Shown: positions 37,922 through 48,424, numbered from the stretch's first letter. The stretch is DNA of 64,000 bases from Acidobacteriota bacterium (GCA_021778845.1 JAJYBU010000009.1:1-64000), one strand, 5' to 3'. Numbers and translations: made by a program. Notes: generated by a model from the sequence alone, not told the origin.

Positions 37922-39292
37922 CTACGCCCGGCTGGTCGCCAGCCAGGCGTCCCAGGCCTCCAGCGCGCGCTCGCACTGAATCCGGTGACGTTCCTTCTTG
38001 TCGCGAATCTTCTTGCGCAGTTCCTCTTCGAGCGGCAGTAGCAGATCGAACGTGATATTCGCCGGCTGGAACTTCTTGTGCTCCGCATGCGTGATGTAGT
38101 GGGTCAGTGAGCCGTTGGCCGTGATACGTGGCACAGGCGTTGGCTGCAAGCCGCGGGCCAGCGCCGCGGCATATCGCCCCGCCAGCAGACCGCTCGCGAT
38201 CGACTCCGTATAGCCCTCAACCCCCGACAACTGCCCCGCAATCATAATGCTCGGATGCGCGCGCAGTTGCAGCGTCTCGGTCAGCAGCGACGGCGCATGA
38301 ATGTACGTGTTGCGATGAATCTGGCCATAGCGCAGAAACGTCGCGTGCTCCAGCCCTGGAATCATGCGCAGCACGCGCGCCTGCTCGCCGAACTTCAGAT
38401 GATTCTGAAACCCGACGAGGTTATAGCTGTCCGCACGCAGGTTTTCCTGGCGCAACTGCACGGCCGCATACGGCCATCGGCCCGTCTTCGGATTAGTCAG
38501 CCCCGCAGGCTTCATCGGCCCAAACCGCAGCGTGTCGCGTCCGCGCCGCGCTGTCTCCTCGATGGGCAGGCAGCCCTCGAAGTAGTTCATCGTCACCGGC
38601 GCGGCGGTCACTGCGCCGTCCGTGGGAAGCGCCTCCCAACTCTTTGCCTCTACGGTCTCCGCCGTCGTCAGCGCATCCAGAAACGCCTCATACTCTTCCT
38701 TCGTAAACGGGCAGTTGATATAGTCGGCCGTGCCCTTGTCCCAACGCGCGGCGAAGTAGACGCGATCCATGTCGATGGTGCTCGCATCGACGATCGGCGA
38801 GATGCTGTCGTAGAACGCAAGCTGCTCGGCACCCGTCAGCCGCTGCAACTCAGCCGCCAGCGGCGAACTCGTCAGCGGCCCGCTGGCCAGCACGGTGATC
38901 GTCTCGCCATCGGTCTCATCCAGCCGCGCCACCTCTTCGCGCCGCACCTCGATCTTTGGATGCGCCGCGATCAACTCCGCCACCCTCCGCGAAAACTCCA
39001 CGCGGTCCACCGCCAGCGCGTGCCCCGCAGGCACCGCGCTGGCATCGGCAGCCTGCAACAGGAACGATCCCGCCCGCCGCATCTCCTGTTTCAGCAGCCA
39101 CGGCGCCGTATTTTCGCTCTCGCTCTTCAGCGAGTTCGAGCACACCAACTCCGCAAACTCCCCTGTCTGGTGCGCCTCGGTCGAGCGCAGCGGCCGCATC
39201 TCCGACAGCACCACCTCGCAACCAAAACTCGCAGCCTGCAGCGCCGCCTCGGGGCCTGCCAGCCCGCCGCCAATCACATGAATCTTCTTCAT
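37922..39292 (-). CDS. trmFO: Methylenetetrahydrofolate--tRNA-(uracil-5-)-methyltransferase
   Basis: IHVIGGGLAGPEAALQAASFGCEVVLSEMRPLRSTEAHQTGEFAELVCSNSLKSE. Confidence 0.96.
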   Translation of the reverse strand: MKKIHVIGGGLAGPEAALQAASFGCEVVLSEMRPLRSTEAHQTGEFAELVCSNSLKSESENTAPWLLKQEMRRAGSFLLQAADASAVPAGHALAVDRVEFSRRVAELIAAHPKIEVRREEVARLDETDGETITVLASGPLTSSPLAAELQRLTGAEQLAFYDSISPIVDASTIDMDRVYFAARWDKGTADYINCPFTKEEYEAFLDALTTAETVEAKSWEALPTDGAVTAAPVTMNYFEGCLPIEETARRGRDTLRFGPMKPAGLTNPKTGRWPYAAVQLRQENLRADSYNLVGFQNHLKFGEQARVLRMIPGLEHATFLRYGQIHRNTYIHAPSLLTETLQLRAHPSIMIAGQLSGVEGYTESIASGLLAGRYAAALARGLQPTPVPRITANGSLTHYITHAEHKKFQPANITFDLLLPLEEELRKKIRDKKERHRIQCERALEAWDAWLATSRA

Positions 39293-39333
39293 CTCTGCTT
39301 AGGATACGTTCTTATCGGAATCGGCATACGTTC

Positions 39334-39840
39334 TTATTGCGCACCGTCGCCGTCAAGCGCAGCCAGCGCCACCAGCGGCTCTCCCGCCATTCGCATAATC
39401 CGCCACTCGGACATCATCTTTGCGCCAAGGTGCCGGTACACCGCAATCGCCGGCTCATTCCAGTCGAGCACGTCCCACTCCAGCCGTGGGCAGCCCTGAT
39501 CCACCGCAATGCGCGCCACCCGCGCCAGCAGTGCTTTCCCTATGCCCTGGCTGCGCAAAGCAGGCGTCACGTACAGATCCTCCAGTCGAATCCCGTGATG
39601 TCCCCGCCACGTCGAGTAGGTCGTGAAGTACAGCGCAAACCCCGCAGCCACGCTGTCGTATTCAGCGATGACCGCCGTATAGCGCGGCGTCTCGCCCCAG
39701 CCGTCGCGCAGCAGATCGGCCTCAGTGGCCACCACCGCGTCGGGCTCGCGTTCGTACTCCGCAAGCTCGCGGATAAAACCGAGAATCGTCGGCACGTCTT
39801 CGGCTGTGGCAGGTCGTATACGCAGTCTGGGTTCGGTCAT
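39334..39840 (-). CDS. GNAT family N-acetyltransferase
   Basis: LRIRPATAEDVPTILGFIRELAEYE...LEDLYVTPALRSQGIGKALLARVARIA. Confidence 0.92.
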   Translation of the reverse strand: MTEPRLRIRPATAEDVPTILGFIRELAEYEREPDAVVATEADLLRDGWGETPRYTAVIAEYDSVAAGFALYFTTYSTWRGHHGIRLEDLYVTPALRSQGIGKALLARVARIAVDQGCPRLEWDVLDWNEPAIAVYRHLGAKMMSEWRIMRMAGEPLVALAALDGDGAQ

Positions 39841-39914
39841 AAAAGGTGATCTTCGCTCCCTTCAATTATCCTCTTCTGGATGCAGCGAAAACAAAACAGG
39901 GTGGTCCGAACGTC

Positions 39915-41225
39915 ATGACGATGCTGGTTTACAGCGCGTTGCTGACCCTGGTGCTCGCGCTCAGTTCGCCCTGGTGGCTGCTCCGCATGGCCACGACGCA
40001 ACGTTACCGCGAGGGCCTCATCCAACGCCTTGGCAACGTTCCAGCTCACGTGCTCAGTGCGGTCCGCGGCAGGCGCGTGGTCTGGGTGCACGCGGTCAGC
40101 GTGGGCGAAGTGCTCGCCGCATCAAGGCTCATCGGAGGCCTCGAAGCCGCGCTGGGCGAGGACTTCCGCGTCGTCATCTCGACTACCACGCGCACCGGAC
40201 AGGCGCTCGCTCGCGATCGATTCGGAGCAGAGCGCGTGTTCTATATGCCGCTCGATTTTGCCTTTGCCGTGCGCTCATACGTGAATGCGCTCAAGCCGGT
40301 CGCGCTCATCCTGATGGAGAACGAACTCTGGCCGCGCATGCTGCATGAGTGCGCAGGCAGACACGTGCCCGTTGCAGTGGTGAACGCGCGCATAAGTGAC
40401 CGGTCGTTTGCGCGTGCGATGCGGATACAGTCAGTGTGGGGCCGTGTGATGCGCAAGCCAGCGCTGTGGCTCGCGCAGAGTGAAGACGATGCGCTGCGGC
40501 TCGTCATCGTCGGTGTTCGCGCAGAGTCGGTGCAGGTCGCCGGCAACATGAAGTACGACATTCGCGCACCGCAGCAGAGCCGCATCGCAGGGCTGATTCG
40601 GCAGGCTGCGAAGGGGCGCCCGATCATCGTCGCCGGCAGCACAGTCGAAGGCGTTCCATCCGAGGAAAAGTTGGTGATCGAAGCATGGGAGCAACGCTTA
40701 CAGCATCAGGCAAACGCTCTGCTGGTGCTTGCTCCGCGCCATCCCGAACGCTTCCAGACAGTCGAGTCGCTGCTGCAAGCGCATCGATACGCGAAGGCGA
40801 GCGCATGGGCCAACCAGGGAAATGACAACCCAGTCGCTCCTTCAACGATCGACGTAGTCCTGGTCGACACCATCGGCGATCTTGCAGCGGTCTACGCAAT
40901 CGCCGACGTAGCATTCGTTGGCGGAAGTCTGGTGAAACGTGGCGGCCACAACCCGCTCGAACCCGCACAGTTTGGCGTTCCCGTCGTGATAGGGCCGTCG
41001 TTTGAGAACTTCCGCGATATCGTTGCAACGATGCACGAAGCCGATGGAATTCGTATCGTAAAAGACAGCGACGAACTGGAGACGGCACTCGTGGAATTAC
41101 TGGCGAATCGGGAGCAGGCAAAGGCGATCGGAGAGCGCGGGCGGAAGGTTCTAGAACAGCAGCAGGGTGCTACAGCACGCACCGTAAAGGCGCTGGTTGC
41201 GATGATGCAGGGGGCAAAGCCATGA
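39915..41225 (+). CDS. waaA: 3-deoxy-D-manno-octulosonic acid transferase
   Basis: VWVHAVSVGEVLAASRLI, MENELWPRML, GGSLVKRGGHNPLEPAQFGVPVVIGPSFENF. Confidence 0.95.
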   Translation: MTMLVYSALLTLVLALSSPWWLLRMATTQRYREGLIQRLGNVPAHVLSAVRGRRVVWVHAVSVGEVLAASRLIGGLEAALGEDFRVVISTTTRTGQALARDRFGAERVFYMPLDFAFAVRSYVNALKPVALILMENELWPRMLHECAGRHVPVAVVNARISDRSFARAMRIQSVWGRVMRKPALWLAQSEDDALRLVIVGVRAESVQVAGNMKYDIRAPQQSRIAGLIRQAAKGRPIIVAGSTVEGVPSEEKLVIEAWEQRLQHQANALLVLAPRHPERFQTVESLLQAHRYAKASAWANQGNDNPVAPSTIDVVLVDTIGDLAAVYAIADVAFVGGSLVKRGGHNPLEPAQFGVPVVIGPSFENFRDIVATMHEADGIRIVKDSDELETALVELLANREQAKAIGERGRKVLEQQQGATARTVKALVAMMQGAKP

Positions 41226-42283
41226 GCACGCGCAGGCCATGGGCCAGACCGCTGGTACCGGTGTACGCCGCGGTGCTCAACGCCAAGGACGCTCTTCGTC
41301 GTGCCGGCCTGCTGCCTACGCACACGCTGCAATGGCCGGTCATCAGCATTGGCAGTCTCTCCGCAGGCGGCGCGGGGAAGACGCCCGTGGTGATTGCCCT
41401 GGCGAAGCTGCTGCACGAGAACGGCTGGACTGTCGACGTGCTCTCGCGAGGCTACGGTCGCGCCGGTCGCGGCATCGAGCAGGTGCGCCCCGGCTTCGAT
41501 CGCTCCGCCGAACGGTTTGGCGATGAACCCGTATTGATCGCCGCGCAAACCGGCGTCCCCGTGTGGGTCGGCGCAAATCGGTTTCGCGCCGGGGAACGCG
41601 CAGAGGCTGCAGTTAGCGTCAATCCGCGCAGCGCCCATCTGCTCGACGATGGCTTTCAGCACCGCCAGCTGGCGCGGACAATTGACATCGTGCTGGTAAC
41701 CGCAGAAGACCTCGACGATGCACTGCTGCCGACAGGCAACCTGCGCGAGATGCCCTCCGCGCTGCTGCGCGCCGACGTGGTGATCGTGCGCGAAAACGAG
41801 GTGCGCAGCGAGAGCACTGCGAACGGCGATGCTCCATCTGTCGGCAAGCGTGTCTGGGATCTGCTGCGCGAGCACGGCCAGATGTGGACTGTTCGCCGCA
41901 CACTGCGCTTCCCCGCTCCGCTGCGGGTCTTCGGCGCAGGTCTGCGCCCGGTTGCGTTCTGCGCCATCGCCCGGCCGGAAGACTTTGCGGCCATGCTGCA
42001 GGATGCTGGCTGCGGCGTGATAGAGACGGTTGCGTTTCCAGACCATCATCGCTATGGGCGGACCGACATCGACCACGTGATCGAAGTGGCCAGGAGCCTG
42101 AATGGATCGGGGTTTGTGACCACAGAGAAGGACGCCGTGAAACTGACCTCGGCGATGCGCGAGCGGCTGGAAGAGGTTGGCCCACTGATGGTCGTCGCGC
42201 TGGAGGCCGAGTTCGCCGACCCGAACGCAGTCCTGCGCGCGCTTGAAACGAAGCTGCTGGCAGTAGAGGTTCAGGCGCTATGA
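41222..42283 (+). CDS. lpxK: Tetraacyldisaccharide 4'-kinase
   Basis: VISIGSLSAGGAGKTPVVIALAKLL, LSRGYGR, LLDDGFQHRQLARTIDIVLV, FPDHHRY. Confidence 0.95.
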   Translation: MSTRRPWARPLVPVYAAVLNAKDALRRAGLLPTHTLQWPVISIGSLSAGGAGKTPVVIALAKLLHENGWTVDVLSRGYGRAGRGIEQVRPGFDRSAERFGDEPVLIAAQTGVPVWVGANRFRAGERAEAAVSVNPRSAHLLDDGFQHRQLARTIDIVLVTAEDLDDALLPTGNLREMPSALLRADVVIVRENEVRSESTANGDAPSVGKRVWDLLREHGQMWTVRRTLRFPAPLRVFGAGLRPVAFCAIARPEDFAAMLQDAGCGVIETVAFPDHHRYGRTDIDHVIEVARSLNGSGFVTTEKDAVKLTSAMRERLEEVGPLMVVALEAEFADPNAVLRALETKLLAVEVQAL

Positions 42284-43287
42284 AGATTCTCATCGTTCGC
42301 GTCGGCGCGATGGGCGACGTGCTGCACGCGCTGCACGCGGTCGCTGCGCTGCGCCTTGCCCGCACGGACTGGCAGATCGATTGGGTCGTCGATCCGCGCT
42401 GGGCTCCGCTGCTGGTGGACCATGAGGGTAGCGGCTCCATCGTCCACCGCGTCCACCTCGCCGAGACGAAGCTGTGGGCAAAATCTCCAGCGTCGACGGC
42501 CACGCTGCGCTCCATTCTCGCACTGCGCAGCAACCTGCGACGTGAGTGCTACGACCTCGCCGTCGACATGCAGGGCACCTTGCGGTCGGCCGTAATCGGC
42601 TGGATGACCGGCGCTCAACAATTTGCCGGCTACAGCGACCCGCGCGAGTCGCTGGCTGCACGGTTCTACTCGCGGAAGCTGACGCGCCGTGGCGCCCATG
42701 TGGTCGAACAAGGAGCAGCGCTGCTGGGCGATGCTTGCGGACTGCCGCTGGAGCCTGCCGGTGTCACCCTCCCCCGCAATCCGCACGCGGAGGCATGGGC
42801 CGAGGAGGAGGTGCGGTCGAGGCCTCTCCTAATGCTCGCTCCCGGCGGAGGGTGGGGGGCCAAGCACTGGCCGACGGAGCGGTTTGGAGAAGTAGCACGC
42901 GAAATGCTGTTGAGAGTGTCGGATTGCGTCGTAAATGCGGGTTCAGGCAACACCAGTTTGGCCGCCCGTGTGGTGGCCGCCAGCGACGGTGCGGCACGCA
43001 TTGCCGCCTGCGACGTCGCCCAACTCGTGGCCCTGATACGACGCACCGATCTGTTCCTCGGCGGAGACTCCGGACCCACGCATCTTGCTGCAGCACTGGC
43101 AGTTCCACTGGTCGCACTGTTCGGCCCCACAGATCCTGCACGCAATGGCCCGTGGGGGCCGGGAGCGAAGATCGTGCTGCGCGATGCGGCCTCCGTGACC
43201 AGTTACAAGCACGCCGATACCCTGGACCCAGGCCTGACAAATATTTCAACAAAAGCAGTAGTGGAAGCCCTCAAACGCCTGATTTGA
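42280..43287 (+). CDS. ADP-heptose--LPS heptosyltransferase family (GT9)
   Basis: MKILIVRVGAMGDVLHALHAVAALR; GGDSGPTHLAAALAVPLVALFGPTDPARNGPWG. Confidence 0.93.
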   Translation: MKILIVRVGAMGDVLHALHAVAALRLARTDWQIDWVVDPRWAPLLVDHEGSGSIVHRVHLAETKLWAKSPASTATLRSILALRSNLRRECYDLAVDMQGTLRSAVIGWMTGAQQFAGYSDPRESLAARFYSRKLTRRGAHVVEQGAALLGDACGLPLEPAGVTLPRNPHAEAWAEEEVRSRPLLMLAPGGGWGAKHWPTERFGEVAREMLLRVSDCVVNAGSGNTSLAARVVAASDGAARIAACDVAQLVALIRRTDLFLGGDSGPTHLAAALAVPLVALFGPTDPARNGPWGPGAKIVLRDAASVTSYKHADTLDPGLTNISTKAVVEALKRLI

Positions 43288-43299
43288 GAGAATGGACGC

Positions 43300-43890
43300 A
43301 TGGGTTCAGCAAACGGAACGAAATTGCAGACCAAGATACGCTGGCAGAAGATCGCGCGCAGAGTGCGTGTTCCGCTGGGGTTCGTCGTCGCAGCGGTGTT
43401 CCTGGTGTTTGCGCGCCCCAGTTGGCACACACTGGCGTGGAGCCTGCTGCTGGTGCTGCCGGGGCTGTGGCTGCGCGGCTACGCGGCCGGTTACGTGAAA
43501 AAGAATGCGGAACTGACCCGTACCGGACCTTATGCGTATACGCGTAACCCACTGTATTTAGGGTCGATGGGGATTGCAGCCGGCTTTGCGGTCGCGGCTG
43601 GACAGGTGTGGCTGGGGCTGCTTCTGGTCGTCCTGTTTCTTGCGATCTATGTGCCGACCATCCTCTCGGAGGAGACCTTTCTGCGCAGCGCATTCTCTTC
43701 TTTTGAGGAGTACGCGCAACACGTTCCACGGCTCCTGCCAAGGTTGACCGCAGCGCGTTTTGCCGATGCCAACGCCGGTGATGGCCGGTTTGCGGCGGAG
43801 CGTTACCGCCACCATCGCGAGTACAATGCTCTTATGGGCGCAGCCGCGATCTATGCGGCGTTGACGCTGCGAATGATTCTGAGACACTGA
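43300..43890 (+). CDS. Isoprenylcysteine carboxyl methyltransferase-like membrane methyltransferase
   Basis: LTRTGPYAYTRNPLYLGSMGIAAGFAVA...EETFLRSAFSSFEEY. Confidence 0.82.
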   Translation: MGSANGTKLQTKIRWQKIARRVRVPLGFVVAAVFLVFARPSWHTLAWSLLLVLPGLWLRGYAAGYVKKNAELTRTGPYAYTRNPLYLGSMGIAAGFAVAAGQVWLGLLLVVLFLAIYVPTILSEETFLRSAFSSFEEYAQHVPRLLPRLTAARFADANAGDGRFAAERYRHHREYNALMGAAAIYAALTLRMILRH

Positions 43891-43929
43891 CGCTTCGCAG
43901 GTGCGTCTAAACCCACGGGGGATGCTGAT

Positions 43930-44793
43930 TTGAAGGCCGTTTGGATGGCCCCTCTGTGGGTCTGGATCGACTCGCCGATGGTCGCCGCAATGATGGCAGC
44001 CGTTGCGTGGGTGATCTTTATGAGTTTTGCGCAGCCGGCACAAACGAGTGCGCAACTGCTCTCGAAACCAGCGGCACCTGTTGTCCAGCGCCCTATTCCT
44101 GTGCTCCAGCCTCCGCTTCCGGGCTTTGTGTATCCGCAACATGAGACGCTGACTTACACCGTGGATTGGCGCGTGTTTACGACGGGAACCGCGGTGTTCC
44201 ATCTCGATCAGGTGGGCGACATCCTCAAGATCTCGGCGACCGCAGACACTATCGGCGCAGTGAATATGCTGTTCCCTGTGATTGACCGATTTCAATCGGG
44301 CTTTGATCTGAAGACCGGCTGTTCGACCGGGTTCGCCAAGCAGACCCAGGAGGGTCGGCGCAAGATTGCCAGCGAGTTGACCTTCGACTACACCCACGGC
44401 AAGCAGACGTGGAATGAGCGGAATCTGGTGAAAGGTACGGCGACGCACAGCGTAGCCAACACTCCAGCATGCGTGACGGACCTTCTGTCCGGGCTTTTTT
44501 ATACGCAGTCCCAGACGCTGACGACGGGACAGATCGTGTATTTCCCTCTGGCGGACGCAGTGCGGACGGTGACGGTGGGGATGAAGGTGGAGGATCATGA
44601 AGAGATCAAGACACCCTCCGGGACGTTTCAGACCATCAAAGTGCAGGCGACCGCTGATGAGGGCGTCGTGAAAAACCGCGGCAGTATCTGGGTCTGGTAT
44701 ACCGACGACCCTCGGCATTTACCCGTGCAGATGCAAGCCCGGCTGTTCTGGGGCACGATTACGTTCCATCTGCAGTCGGTTGATTTGAAGTAA
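43930..44793 (+). CDS. DUF3108 domain-containing protein
   Basis: HETLTYTVDWRVFTTGTAVFHL...GSIWVWYTDDPRHLPVQMQARLFWGTITFHL; TTG start. Confidence 0.82.
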   Translation: MKAVWMAPLWVWIDSPMVAAMMAAVAWVIFMSFAQPAQTSAQLLSKPAAPVVQRPIPVLQPPLPGFVYPQHETLTYTVDWRVFTTGTAVFHLDQVGDILKISATADTIGAVNMLFPVIDRFQSGFDLKTGCSTGFAKQTQEGRRKIASELTFDYTHGKQTWNERNLVKGTATHSVANTPACVTDLLSGLFYTQSQTLTTGQIVYFPLADAVRTVTVGMKVEDHEEIKTPSGTFQTIKVQATADEGVVKNRGSIWVWYTDDPRHLPVQMQARLFWGTITFHLQSVDLK

Positions 44794-44848
44794 CCGATCC
44801 GCAGAGAATACAGAGAGCCGCGAGAGCGGAGACAGCGAGACGAACACT

Positions 44849-45142
44849 ATGAGCAACGAGACAGGCGTCGACGAGCAAGATGAGTTAGTGACGATCGCAA
44901 CCTTTCCTGAGCCGATGGAGGCCAACATGGCACGGTCCGCGCTGGAAGCAGCTGGCATCCCCGTGTTCATGGTGGGAGAGACAGCGAACAGCATGATTCC
45001 AGTAGCATTTGTTTCGCAACTACAGGTACACGTACAGGACGAGGCCGCAGCACGTGACCTGCTGCAGGCAATGGATAATGCGCCGGAGTCCCTGGAGTCG
45101 GTAACGGCTGCGGAGATTGCGGCAGAGGACAAGGGAAAGTGA
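44849..45142 (+). CDS. DUF2007-like small protein
   Basis: LVTIATFPEPMEANMARSALEAAGIPVFMVGE...AARDLLQAM. Confidence 0.75.
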   Translation: MSNETGVDEQDELVTIATFPEPMEANMARSALEAAGIPVFMVGETANSMIPVAFVSQLQVHVQDEAAARDLLQAMDNAPESLESVTAAEIAAEDKGK

Positions 45143-45867
45143 GTCGGCCAAAGGCTGTCGTCTGCTTGTCGGGCGGAATGGATTCCACTGTCTGCGCAAC
45201 GCTGGCGGCGCGAGACTATGACAGCTTCGGGTTGCACTTCAGCTATGGGCAGCGAACGCAGGCGCGCGAGCTAAAGGCCGCCCGCGAAGTGGCCAAGGCT
45301 GTGGGCCTGCGGGAGTTGATGGAACTGGAGACGGACCTGTTCCGGCGCATCGGCGGTTCGGCACTGACCGACGCGAATATTGCGGTGCCCGATGCTGCGC
45401 CTGAATCACAGCGGGATCATTCGGTTCGACAGGGTGAAGAGGTTCCAGTGACCTATGTGCCCTTTCGGAATGCACACTTTCTGAGCGCAGCGGTTAGTTG
45501 GGCTGAGGTACTGGGAGCGAAGACAGTATTCATCGGGGCTGTGGAGCAGGACAGTTCCGGCTATCCGGACTGCCGTCCGCAATACTACAAGGCCTTCAAC
45601 GAGCTGATTCAAGTGGGCACCAAAGAGGGCGAAATTGCGGTGGTTACGCCGCTGATCACACTTCGGAAGCATGAGATTGTAAGATTGGGAGTTGAATTGG
45701 GCGCTCCGTTGCATGTAAGTTGGTCGTGCTACTCAGGCGAAGTTGCGGCCTGTGGTGTGTGCGAAAGCTGCGATCTGCGGTTGCGAGCGTTTGCAGCAGC
45801 CGGTATATCCGATCCTATCCTCTACGCGCCAAAACGAACGGCACAAGATTACACGAACGCCCGCTAG
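45139..45867 (+). CDS. queC: 7-cyano-7-deazaguanine synthase
   Basis: KAVVCLSGGMDSTVCATLAARDY; zinc-binding CYSGEVAACGVCESCDLR. Confidence 0.95.
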   Translation: MSRPKAVVCLSGGMDSTVCATLAARDYDSFGLHFSYGQRTQARELKAAREVAKAVGLRELMELETDLFRRIGGSALTDANIAVPDAAPESQRDHSVRQGEEVPVTYVPFRNAHFLSAAVSWAEVLGAKTVFIGAVEQDSSGYPDCRPQYYKAFNELIQVGTKEGEIAVVTPLITLRKHEIVRLGVELGAPLHVSWSCYSGEVAACGVCESCDLRLRAFAAAGISDPILYAPKRTAQDYTNAR

Positions 45868-45902
45868 CCTAAGAGACTTCGGGCCGACTTGAAAGAAGGA
45901 CG

Positions 45903-47108
45903 ATGAAAATGACAGAAGCGTACAAGAGCTCTTTCTTTGCCAAGGCTGCGGGTTTAGCCGCCATGGTGATGCTAACGATCGCGCCGGCACTTGCCCAAAC
46001 TCCTGGGGCCACCGTGCATGGTCATGTCAGCAACCCCGCGGGACAGAACTTCTTTCCCGGCAATGTGAAGTTCACCAAGGACCAGACGGTAGCCTACAAG
46101 GATGAGAAGTTCGCCCCCATTGTGCCCATCGACAATGACGGTAATTACAAGGCCACGGGCGTCACGCCCGGCGATTACTTCGTGTATTTTGTGCAGGGCG
46201 ACAAGATTGCTGACCGGCTTGAACTGAAGGTGAAGGCAGAGGACACCGACCTGACGCTGAACGACGATATGTCGCGTCCGGAGTACATCAAGAGCATGAC
46301 GCCCGAGCAGCAGAAGGCGCTCGAGGAGTACAAGAAGAAGAACGCCGAGGTGGTGTCGGCGAACCAGGTGATCGCCAAGCTGAATGCGACGTTGAAGACC
46401 GTGCGCGCTGACCTGGCGGCGGCGGCTCCCAACAAGGACGATGTGAGCAAGGACGTCGCGAGCATGAAGGACGCGGTCGCTGCCAAGCCGGACGTGGGCC
46501 TGCTTTGGATTACCTACGGCGACACGCTGCTGGCGCAAGGTAGGCACCTGAGCACGGAAGACAAGAAGGCGGGCAAGTCTCCGCAGGCCGACGACGAGGT
46601 GACGAAGAACTACAACGATGCCGTGGATGCGTACAAGAAGGCCATCGCCCTGGATTCTGCCGGGGCCAAGCCTAACGTGACGGGGCTGGCGGCGGACTAC
46701 AACCAACTGGGGAATACCTATACGCAGCTCGGAAAGCCGGATGACGCGACCGCAGCCTTCGACAGCGCGGCCAAGGCCGATCCCACGAAGGCTGGCATGT
46801 ACTACAAGAATGAAGCTGCTGTGCTCTACAACGCCGGTCAGATGGATGCCGCGGACGCCGCCGCAAAGAAGGCGATTGCAGCCGATCCTACAGCGGCGGA
46901 CGCTTACTTTATCGAGGGACAGGCGCTGGTGACCAAGTCTGCTGTGGACCCGAAGACGCAGAAGCTGACTGCGCCTCCGGGATGCATTGAGGCCTATCAG
47001 AAGTTCCTGCAACTGGCTCCGAACGATCCGAAGGTTCCACAGGTTCAGGCTGTGCTGACGAGTCTGGGCGAGAAGATCGACACGACGTACAAGGCACACA
47101 AGAAGTAA
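45903..47108 (+). CDS. Secreted TPR-repeat protein with N-terminal carboxypeptidase-regulatory-like region
   Basis: Signal peptide; TPR-like helices (YNQLGNTYTQLGKPDDATAAFDSAAKADPTKAGMYYKNEAAVLYNAGQMDAA). Confidence 0.82.
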   Translation: MKMTEAYKSSFFAKAAGLAAMVMLTIAPALAQTPGATVHGHVSNPAGQNFFPGNVKFTKDQTVAYKDEKFAPIVPIDNDGNYKATGVTPGDYFVYFVQGDKIADRLELKVKAEDTDLTLNDDMSRPEYIKSMTPEQQKALEEYKKKNAEVVSANQVIAKLNATLKTVRADLAAAAPNKDDVSKDVASMKDAVAAKPDVGLLWITYGDTLLAQGRHLSTEDKKAGKSPQADDEVTKNYNDAVDAYKKAIALDSAGAKPNVTGLAADYNQLGNTYTQLGKPDDATAAFDSAAKADPTKAGMYYKNEAAVLYNAGQMDAADAAAKKAIAADPTAADAYFIEGQALVTKSAVDPKTQKLTAPPGCIEAYQKFLQLAPNDPKVPQVQAVLTSLGEKIDTTYKAHKK

Positions 47109-47121
47109 GTAGCGGGCAGGT

Positions 47122-47161
47122 GCGAACGCCCCGGCCGGTGGAAACTGGCCGGGGCGTTTGC
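47122..47161. terminator. GC-rich hairpin terminator after TPR gene
   Basis: gcgaacgccccggcc ggtggaaact ggccggggcgtttgc; about 15-bp stem with one mismatch. Confidence 0.75.
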
Positions 47162-47187
47162 GTCTCTGGCGGCGGGAGAGTCGGGCG

Positions 47188-48414
47188 ATGAGCGAGAGGG
47201 TTCTGACGTTCGGGCAGGCGCTGGAGGAGGTGCTGGCGCACGCTCAATCAAGCGTGGTCGCGCGCAGGGTGGAGACGGTTGCACTGCTGGAGGGAGCAGG
47301 ACGGGTGCTTGGGGCTGCGGTGGTTGCGGACCGGGATCAGCCGCCGTTCAACCGGGCTACACGGGATGGGTTTGCGTTGCGGGCGGGCGATGTGGGAGAG
47401 CCGCTGCGGGTTGTGGGCTCGTTGCGGGCGGGTGAGCGATGGTTGGGTGCGGCGCTGGCGAAGGGTGAGGCGATCGAGATTATGACCGGGGCTCCGCTGC
47501 CTGCAGGCGCGGATGCGGTGGTCATGGTCGAGCACACGATGGTTGCGGATGGACTGCTGCAGGTTGAGGCCGGGCGAACGTTACGCGAGGGAGAGAATGT
47601 GGTGCCGCGCGGCGCGGAGACGCGTACGGGCAATGTGGTGCTGCCTGCGGGGCGCGTGCTGGGTGCGGCGGAGATGGGCGTGGCTGCTAGCTGCAGCGTG
47701 TCGCAGGTGCAGGTGTTTGCTCAGCCGAAGGTGGCGATTGTGGCTACCGGCGATGAACTGGTGGAGTTGGATGAGCCGATGTCGGAGGTGCAGATACGGA
47801 ACTCCAACAGCTATGCGCTCGCGGCGCTGGTGAAGGCTGCAGGCGGTGTTGGCGAACGGCTGGCAATTGCGCGGGACACGCTGGGAGAGCTGCGGGCGCA
47901 GGTTGCGGAGGGCCGTGAGGCAGACCTGCTGCTGCTCACAGGCGGGGTTTCGATGGGCAAGTATGATCTCGTCGAGCAGGTGTTGGGTGAATTTCGAGCA
48001 GAGTTCTACTTTACCGGCGCGCTGATTCAGCCAGGAAAGCCGGTTGTGTTTGGGCGATTGCCTTCGGAGAAAGGTTGGACGTATTTCTTTGGGCTTCCTG
48101 GAAATCCGGTTTCAGCGCAGGTTTGCTTTCATCTTTTTGTGAGTCCGATGCTGCGCGCGCTGGCGGGACGAACGGAGATTGCGCCGGTGTTTGTGGAGGC
48201 TCGGCTGGCGGAGGAGGTGAAGGGCGGGGCGCGAATGACTCGGTTTCTGCCGGCGGAGTTGAGCGGCGGGTGGGATGGGGTGAAGGTGTCGGTGGTGGGG
48301 TGGCAAGGTTCGGGGGATGTGGTGGCCAATGCTCGCGGGAATGGGTATGTGGTGCTGCCGGCGGGGGTGGAGGACTTCCCTGCCGGGCTGACGGTGCGCG
48401 TGCTGCTGCGGTAG
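47188..48414 (+). CDS. moeA: Molybdopterin molybdotransferase
   Basis: DQPPFNRATRDGFALRAGD, IEIMTGAPLPAGADAVVMVEHT, VAIVATGDELVELDEP, LTGGVSMGKYDLV, FFGLPGNPVSAQVCFHLFV. Confidence 0.95.
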   Translation: MSERVLTFGQALEEVLAHAQSSVVARRVETVALLEGAGRVLGAAVVADRDQPPFNRATRDGFALRAGDVGEPLRVVGSLRAGERWLGAALAKGEAIEIMTGAPLPAGADAVVMVEHTMVADGLLQVEAGRTLREGENVVPRGAETRTGNVVLPAGRVLGAAEMGVAASCSVSQVQVFAQPKVAIVATGDELVELDEPMSEVQIRNSNSYALAALVKAAGGVGERLAIARDTLGELRAQVAEGREADLLLLTGGVSMGKYDLVEQVLGEFRAEFYFTGALIQPGKPVVFGRLPSEKGWTYFFGLPGNPVSAQVCFHLFVSPMLRALAGRTEIAPVFVEARLAEEVKGGARMTRFLPAELSGGWDGVKVSVVGWQGSGDVVANARGNGYVVLPAGVEDFPAGLTVRVLLR

Positions 48415-48424
48415 GATTGCCGCT

